Part shown: positions 60,089 to 64,000 of the stretch, piece after piece
Numbering within the stretch: the stretch's first letter is position 1
How the letters are laid out: each line of letters opens with the position of its first letter
NCBI RefSeq assembly: GCF_036634175.1
Contig: NZ_JAZIFX010000001.1
Coordinates: 4,340,001 to 4,404,000, forward strand
DNA: 64,000 nt
From: Streptomyces sp. P9-A2
GTDB taxonomy: Bacteria > Actinomycetota > Actinomycetes > Streptomycetales > Streptomycetaceae
Reading direction: 5' to 3'
Notes under the pieces: model-generated
Seen by the model: only the letters and a program-made list of their open reading frames with translations
The model's database searches: none
Told to the model about the DNA's origin: nothing
Program-made: the position numbers and the translations under genes

Positions 60089-61393
60089 TCAAGGGCTGTG
60101 GGGGCCTCGTACGCCGGGGGCGTTGTCGGCGCCGAGTGCGTTCTCCCGCAGGCCCGGTTCGGTGCGGAGCGTCCTGGTGAACCAGTCGCCGTAGCGGTTT
60201 CCCAGAAACGGGGCCGTTGCGCCGTGGAGGAGAACGCTCAGGCCCACGGTCACGGCGATGACGCCGTTCAGCAGCGTCGTCCCGGGCAGGCGCTCCTCGA
60301 AGGCCAGCAGGCCGAAGACCAGGGAGGCGAGCCCGCGCGGACCGAACCACCCGATGTAGGCGACGGAGGCGGCCCGCAGGCCGGTGCCGGCCAGGGCCAG
60401 AGCGACCGGCAGCATCCGGACCGCGGTCAGGCTGATCAGCGCGTAGACCACCATCCGCCACGTCAGGTGCTGAAGGACCGGCCCCAGGATGACCGCGCCG
60501 AAGACCAGGAAGCTCACCGAGGCGAGCAGGAGCCCGAGCCGCTCGCTGAACTTCGCGCTCTGCGTGGGACCCGGGCCTTCGGCCCGAGCGACACGTCCTG
60601 ACGACGCGTCACGCAGCCGGCTTCCGAAGGCCAGACCGGCGACCCAGGCACCGATGAAGCCGCTGCCTTCGACCGCGGCACACAGCCCGTAGGTGATCAC
60701 GGGAACGGCGAACGTCAGGAACTGTCGCCACGCAGGAGTGCTCCAGTCCCGAGCGGCCGACCAACGCAACACACCCGCCCCGGCCCAACCGGCGACGAGT
60801 CCGATCGCACCGCTCAGCAGCAGCGCACGCAGGAACGTCACGGCAACGCCCGGATGCCCCTCCCCCTCACCCGCCGCCGCCAGCGCCAGCACGAAGAACG
60901 GAAGCGCCAGACCGTCGTTCAGACCCGATTCGACGCCCAGGCCGCCTCGGACCAACGCCGGGACCCGCTCGTTGGAGAAAGCCTGCTGCCCGAGCGCGGC
61001 ATCCGTCGGAGCCAGGATGACGCCGACCAGCGCCAGTTCCCACACACCCAGACCGGGCAGGAGGGGCCAGGCCACCAGCCACCCCAGCGCCATCGTGACG
61101 GGCAGCCCGACCACGAGCAGCCGCAACGGCAGGAACCCCTCCCTGCGCAGGTCCCCGATCCTGATCGCCGCCGCGTCCGTGAACAGCACAAGGGTGAGCG
61201 CGCTCTCCAGCAGCGTCCGGATGACCTCCGGATCCCGGTCCGCGTTCAGCAGGTCCAGGCCCAGAGGCCCGATCGCCAGCCCGCACACGACGAACACCAA
61301 GGGACCGGACAGCACCGTCGTCGACAGCCGCCGCGAGAGGGCCCCGTAGCCGACGACCACGCCACCGGCCACCACCACACCCCACTGGCTCAT
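60089..61393 (-). CDS. Cation:proton antiporter (CPA1/NhaP-like)
   Basis: A 434-residue protein with about twelve hydrophobic segments. The CPA1/CPA2 core motifs appear: FVVCGLAIGPLGLDLLNADRD, LVLFTDAAAIRIGDL, GVILAPTDAALGQQAFSNERVP (the transport-site region with TD), and GVESGLNDGLALPFFVLALA (the second acidic site, NDG). It exchanges Na+ or K+ for protons, for pH or osmotic homeostasis. It sits in a stress-like gene group with DUF2252 and DUF5994. Confidence 0.9.
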   Translation of the reverse strand: MSQWGVVVAGGVVVGYGALSRRLSTTVLSGPLVFVVCGLAIGPLGLDLLNADRDPEVIRTLLESALTLVLFTDAAAIRIGDLRREGFLPLRLLVVGLPVTMALGWLVAWPLLPGLGVWELALVGVILAPTDAALGQQAFSNERVPALVRGGLGVESGLNDGLALPFFVLALAAAGEGEGHPGVAVTFLRALLLSGAIGLVAGWAGAGVLRWSAARDWSTPAWRQFLTFAVPVITYGLCAAVEGSGFIGAWVAGLAFGSRLRDASSGRVARAEGPGPTQSAKFSERLGLLLASVSFLVFGAVILGPVLQHLTWRMVVYALISLTAVRMLPVALALAGTGLRAASVAYIGWFGPRGLASLVFGLLAFEERLPGTTLLNGVIAVTVGLSVLLHGATAPFLGNRYGDWFTRTLRTEPGLRENALGADNAPGVRGPHSP

Positions 61394-62465
61394 CCGTACT
61401 CCTCACCCGGGACCGGGGCGACCGCCCGGGCAGCTGTACCGGGGCGACGCGCCACGTGCCCGACCACCCGATCACGCCATCCGTCACGGTCACGCAGTGA
61501 CATGATTGCTCACCCTACGTGTCGGTCCGGTCGGGCTGGGGACCTTCGGTCCTGGCGCGCAGAGCCGGGGAGGGGGGTTCTGGGGTCGCTCTCCGGGAGT
61601 GGCCACTCGGAGGCACTGCCGAAGCGATCGGGGCGGACATGGCCATCCGGCGCTGTCCTGGCGCCGCCCGTTACGGGCGCCGCGCCGCCATTTGGGCCAC
61701 TCCCCGTCCTGCCCGCCGGTCGCGGCGTCAGGGGCGGGGCATTCCGCGATACCGGACGGAGAGGCTGATACCGGACGGAGGGGCTGGTGCCGTGGGTGCA
61801 CCCGAATGCGGTGCTCACGGTGCAAGGCATCCTCGGAGCCAACGGCGCGAGTGGGCGGCGATGGCGGGCATCGGTGTCACGGAGCGGACCCTGCCTCTTC
61901 CCTCACGCTGACGGCGAGTGCCTGACGTCGCTTTCCTCTGCTGCTCATGGGCAAGTGGCATGTGAGCGATGCCGGGCCCTGCGCCAGTAGACGGTGGTGC
62001 CCCACGTAGGAGGGGGAGGTTGGCCGGTCGGCCGGCCGGACCGCCTCTTCACCGGACGCGGGGCTCCGCATCCTGAGGGGGCAAGGTCGGCGCCGAGCAC
62101 AACCACCACGTGAGCAGTAGAGGAAACAGCACCACGTCAGCCTCCCGGCATCAGCGGTGGGCCAGTCGCTGTCCGCCGCCGTCCATGTAGACGGCGCGCT
62201 GGCCTCTCGGCCCTTCGGGTCAACGACGTCGCAGTTGCGTCACTCGCGGAAGATCGACCGAGTGGATCACACCTTTTCCCTGCGGCGTTTGCCGGTGACG
62301 CAACGGCCCCGGCGTATACACACCGGGGCCGCCCTTCCGGGTCGTTGCACGTGAGAGTGCGCAGGCCCACTCACCAGGGTATGCCCGGGGTGCCATTTCA
62401 GGCATATGGGATGAGGTGAGGCCGTCATGTGGCCGGCCGGAGCCCTGAGGGCGGCCTGTGCCGGG
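61394..62465. other. 1.07-kb region without a supported gene
   Basis: Several open frames cross this stretch on both strands but all are Arg/Pro/Gly-rich with no recognised motif and no good start site. It may hold decayed genes. The only clear structure is the hairpin at 62305-62330. Confidence 0.5.
62305..62330. terminator. Hairpin at the end of the small-gene cluster
   Basis: GGCCCCGG (62305-62312) pairs with CCGGGGCC (62323-62330) around CGTATACACA. On the minus strand it lies about 135 nt after the winged-helix gene, so it may end that cluster's transcript. Confidence 0.5.
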
Positions 62466-62738
62466 TCAGTCACTGTCCTTCTCCTCGGTCTCCATGAGCC
62501 GGACCCCCTTGTGCGTCAGTGTGACCATCGCGGGTGTGTTTCCTCGCGCCCAGTCGACCTGGACCAGTCCCTCGGCCGCCAAGTACGTGCAGGCGGCGGC
62601 CAGGTCCTCCTCGGGCATGACGAGATCCTCGCGCAGCCGCGCCCCGGTGAGGCCGAGGAGGCGATTGCCTTCGATGGCCTCGTACAGGGTCCTCATGATC
62701 GCCTCGCGGTAGTGCTGCCGCTCGTGCAGTGTCGCCAT
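62466..62738 (-). CDS. Small winged-helix protein
   Basis: A 90-residue protein: REAIMRTLYEAIEGNRLLGLTGARLREDLVMPEEDLAAACTYLAAEGLVQVDWARGNTPAMVTLTHKGVRLMET reads as a winged-helix DNA-binding domain with a beta-wing. It is probably a regulator or a DNA-binding adaptor of the surrounding small-gene cluster. Not assigned to a named family. Confidence 0.7.
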   Translation of the reverse strand: MATLHERQHYREAIMRTLYEAIEGNRLLGLTGARLREDLVMPEEDLAAACTYLAAEGLVQVDWARGNTPAMVTLTHKGVRLMETEEKDSD

Positions 62739-62820
62739 GGTCGCCTGTCTCTCGTGCCGGTACCGACGGAAACCCGTACGTCTGGGGCGGTGTCACCCTT
62801 CCCCGCTGAGGGCCGTCTCC

Positions 62821-63081
62821 TCAGATTTCGTCCGGCTGTGCGTGATCGTCCCCGGAGGACTGGCTGGTCGACAGCCAGGAGCGCACCGGCTCCGCCATGC
62901 GCGTGGTGTCCACGGTGAGGTGGAGGCGTGTTCCGCCGTCAGCGCCTGCGGGGTAGCTGCGCGCTTCGGTGGCGGCGTAACAACGGCGGAGAATCTCCGC
63001 GACATGGCGAGCCGCCTCCGGGTCCGCGGCGACGATACGAACCTCCGCGTGCCCGGCCGACGGCAGTTCCGGTGACTTCAT
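62821..63081 (-). CDS. Conserved hypothetical protein
   Basis: An 86-residue protein: HAEVRIVAADPEAARHVAEILRRCYAATEARSYPAGADGGTRLHLTVDTTRMAEP looks like a beta-alpha-beta unit. No family recognised. The ATG at 63081 lies in the same orientation as the flanking small genes. Confidence 0.6.
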   Translation of the reverse strand: MKSPELPSAGHAEVRIVAADPEAARHVAEILRRCYAATEARSYPAGADGGTRLHLTVDTTRMAEPVRSWLSTSQSSGDDHAQPDEI

Positions 63082-63187
63082 GGTGAGCCCTTGCTCATAC
63101 AGGACGACGTGCGTCAGGGGGCGACGTGTCGGCGTGTGTGACGGCCGTCGCCCCCTGCTCGCACCGGCTGGAAGCAGGTCTGCGTCA

Positions 63188-63412
63188 TCAGCGGCTCCCC
63201 TCTCGGTGCTCACGGCGTGCGGCGTCGGCAGGAGGACCCTCCGGCGCGGTCGCACGTGGGTTCTTACGGGTCCGCCGACCGATTCCCGGTAGGGCGTCGC
63301 TGTAGCGGAACACCTTGATCCTTTCGTCATGCTGCGCGTTGAGCCGGTGGATCAGGAACATCCCCGCGATGATCACGAAGACGAACACGGCGACGGTGAC
63401 GACTGTCTCCAC
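63188..63412 (-). CDS. Small membrane protein
   Basis: A 74-residue protein with one N-terminal helix (VVTVAVFVFVIIAGMFLIHRL) and a basic, polar tail (GRRTRKNPRATAPEG). No family recognised. It starts 4 nt after the DUF5994 gene, so it is probably co-transcribed with it. Confidence 0.65.
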   Translation of the reverse strand: METVVTVAVFVFVIIAGMFLIHRLNAQHDERIKVFRYSDALPGIGRRTRKNPRATAPEGPPADAARREHREGSR

Positions 63413-63416
63413 GTCC

Positions 63417-63977
63417 TCACCTCCTCGGGGCGGAACTCAAGATCCCGATCGCGGCTCCGGCCGCCGAAGCGGCTCCGCCGTCGGACTCCCATTCCTCTTC
63501 CCGGCTCCGAGCCTCTTCCGCGTCGTGACTCATGGCCTCGTCGGCCATCAGACCGCTGGCGGTGCGGATACCTTCCGGAACGGTTGCTGCTGTCATCAGC
63601 CGGGCGGCGGCGGCCGGCTCCGTCTCCGGAGGGATCACCAGCAGGTCCAGGCGGCCCACCGTGTAGGAGAAGAGGATCACTTTGTTCGGGTCCTGCTCGT
63701 CGGCGAACCAGCCGACATGCACCGTGTGCCCCGTGACGGGGACCTTGCGCGGGATGACGGGCCAGTGGGCCGGGTTCACGGTGACGTGGGTGATCCGACC
63801 CCAGCACGCGTCCAGCGCGTCCGTCAGAGTGGGGATCTCCCGGAGGAGATCACGGGAGCGTGGCCACCAGGCACCGTCCAGGAGACCTGGAACCGAGCCG
63901 GTCGGGGCCAGGGACAGCCGGGCCGACGCCGAAGGCGGGCGTTCTTCGATGATCGTGGGTTCGATGGTCGCGGTCAT
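63417..63977 (-). CDS. DUF5994 family protein
   Basis: A 186-residue protein. RLSLAPTGSVPGLLDGAWWPRSRDLLREIPTLTDALDACWGRITHVTVNPAHWPVIPRKVPVTGHTVHVGWFADEQDPNKVILFSYTVGRLDLLVIPPETEP is the DUF5994 domain, with its typical GAWWPRSRDL motif. The C-terminal part is Ala/Glu-rich. The family is common in Streptomyces stress gene groups; the function is unknown. It is the first gene of the four small co-oriented genes. Confidence 0.88.
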   Translation of the reverse strand: MTATIEPTIIEERPPSASARLSLAPTGSVPGLLDGAWWPRSRDLLREIPTLTDALDACWGRITHVTVNPAHWPVIPRKVPVTGHTVHVGWFADEQDPNKVILFSYTVGRLDLLVIPPETEPAAAARLMTAATVPEGIRTASGLMADEAMSHDAEEARSREEEWESDGGAASAAGAAIGILSSAPRR

Positions 63978-64000
63978 GACGCGGACCTGTCCCCGAGCCT

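Noticed and set aside
61506..61925. Overlapping frames in the region between the antiporter and the winged-helix gene.
   Set aside because: Arg/Pro-rich in every frame, with no start site or motif.
1..64000. TTA (bldA-dependent) leucine codons in annotated genes.
   Set aside because: Checking the TTA triplets I could find by eye, none fell in frame in a confident gene; a computed codon count would settle it.
1..64000. tRNA, rRNA, tmRNA, SRP RNA or RNase P RNA genes.
   Set aside because: I looked mainly in the larger gaps, including around recR and purA, and saw no cloverleaf or known conserved core.

Overview
The window is about 72% GC, with divergent and overlapping genes, many GTG starts and families restricted to actinomycetes. 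It reads as the core chromosome of a Streptomyces species. Gene content and order (fba, pyrE, kyn genes, P450, purA, recR, ask, asd) match what I recall of the SCO3600-SCO3650 part of the S. coelicolor chromosome, in reverse order. A perfect 14-bp parS site at 6076 and three evenly spaced DnaA boxes at 40849-40904 fit an origin-proximal position. I saw no tRNA, rRNA, CRISPR array or prophage.

1-11 kb: the 3' end of a spermidine-synthase-like gene, an SRPBCC membrane protein, aldose epimerase, pyrE, class II fructose-bisphosphate aldolase, a DHA2 MFS exporter, DUF3151, a SpoIIE-type phosphatase, and a tryptophan-to-anthranilate unit (kynA, kynU, alpha/beta hydrolase). 11-20 kb: a unit with a DUF1023 hydrolase, an acyltransferase and a NarL-type two-component pair, then a second such pair. 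A short shared motif precedes both. An ATP-binding protein / XRE regulator / DUF397 trio follows, with a 20-bp operator-like palindrome at its divergent promoter. 20-32 kb: cytochrome P450, small membrane proteins, a degenerate lipid kinase, purA, a GntR / class III aminotransferase / DJ-1 / MarR group with strong palindromes, a Ser/Thr kinase and a SLATT-domain membrane protein. 32-40 kb: ybaB-recR-DUF5063, ask-asd (with a likely internal start for the beta subunit), and a sigma factor with a membrane partner. 40-53 kb: SURF1, S9 peptidase, a TrkA/RCK channel-like protein, a metal-permease pair, TatA, a BlaI/M56 pair, Spo0M and TerC.

53-64 kb is accessory and visibly decaying. An IS200/IS605-type tnpB element has landed at the 3' end of a DUF433-type gene. 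A secreted-protein start is joined to a headless XRE regulator whose DUF397 partner carries a frameshift. A frameshifted tail of a GMC oxidoreductase overlaps a DUF2252 gene. A Na+/H+ antiporter and four small genes ending in DUF5994 look like a stress or osmotic set.

The least explained signals are: an 88-nt palindromic element present twice in opposite orientation (19698 and 34454); tandem arrays with a 14-bp period that begin exactly at stop codons (580 and 49388); two identical palindromes two helical turns apart upstream of a sigma factor (37428-37465); and the motif CACTCGNNNGAGTG upstream of three genes. All motif matches were made by eye, and start codons were chosen from ribosome-binding sites and overlaps.
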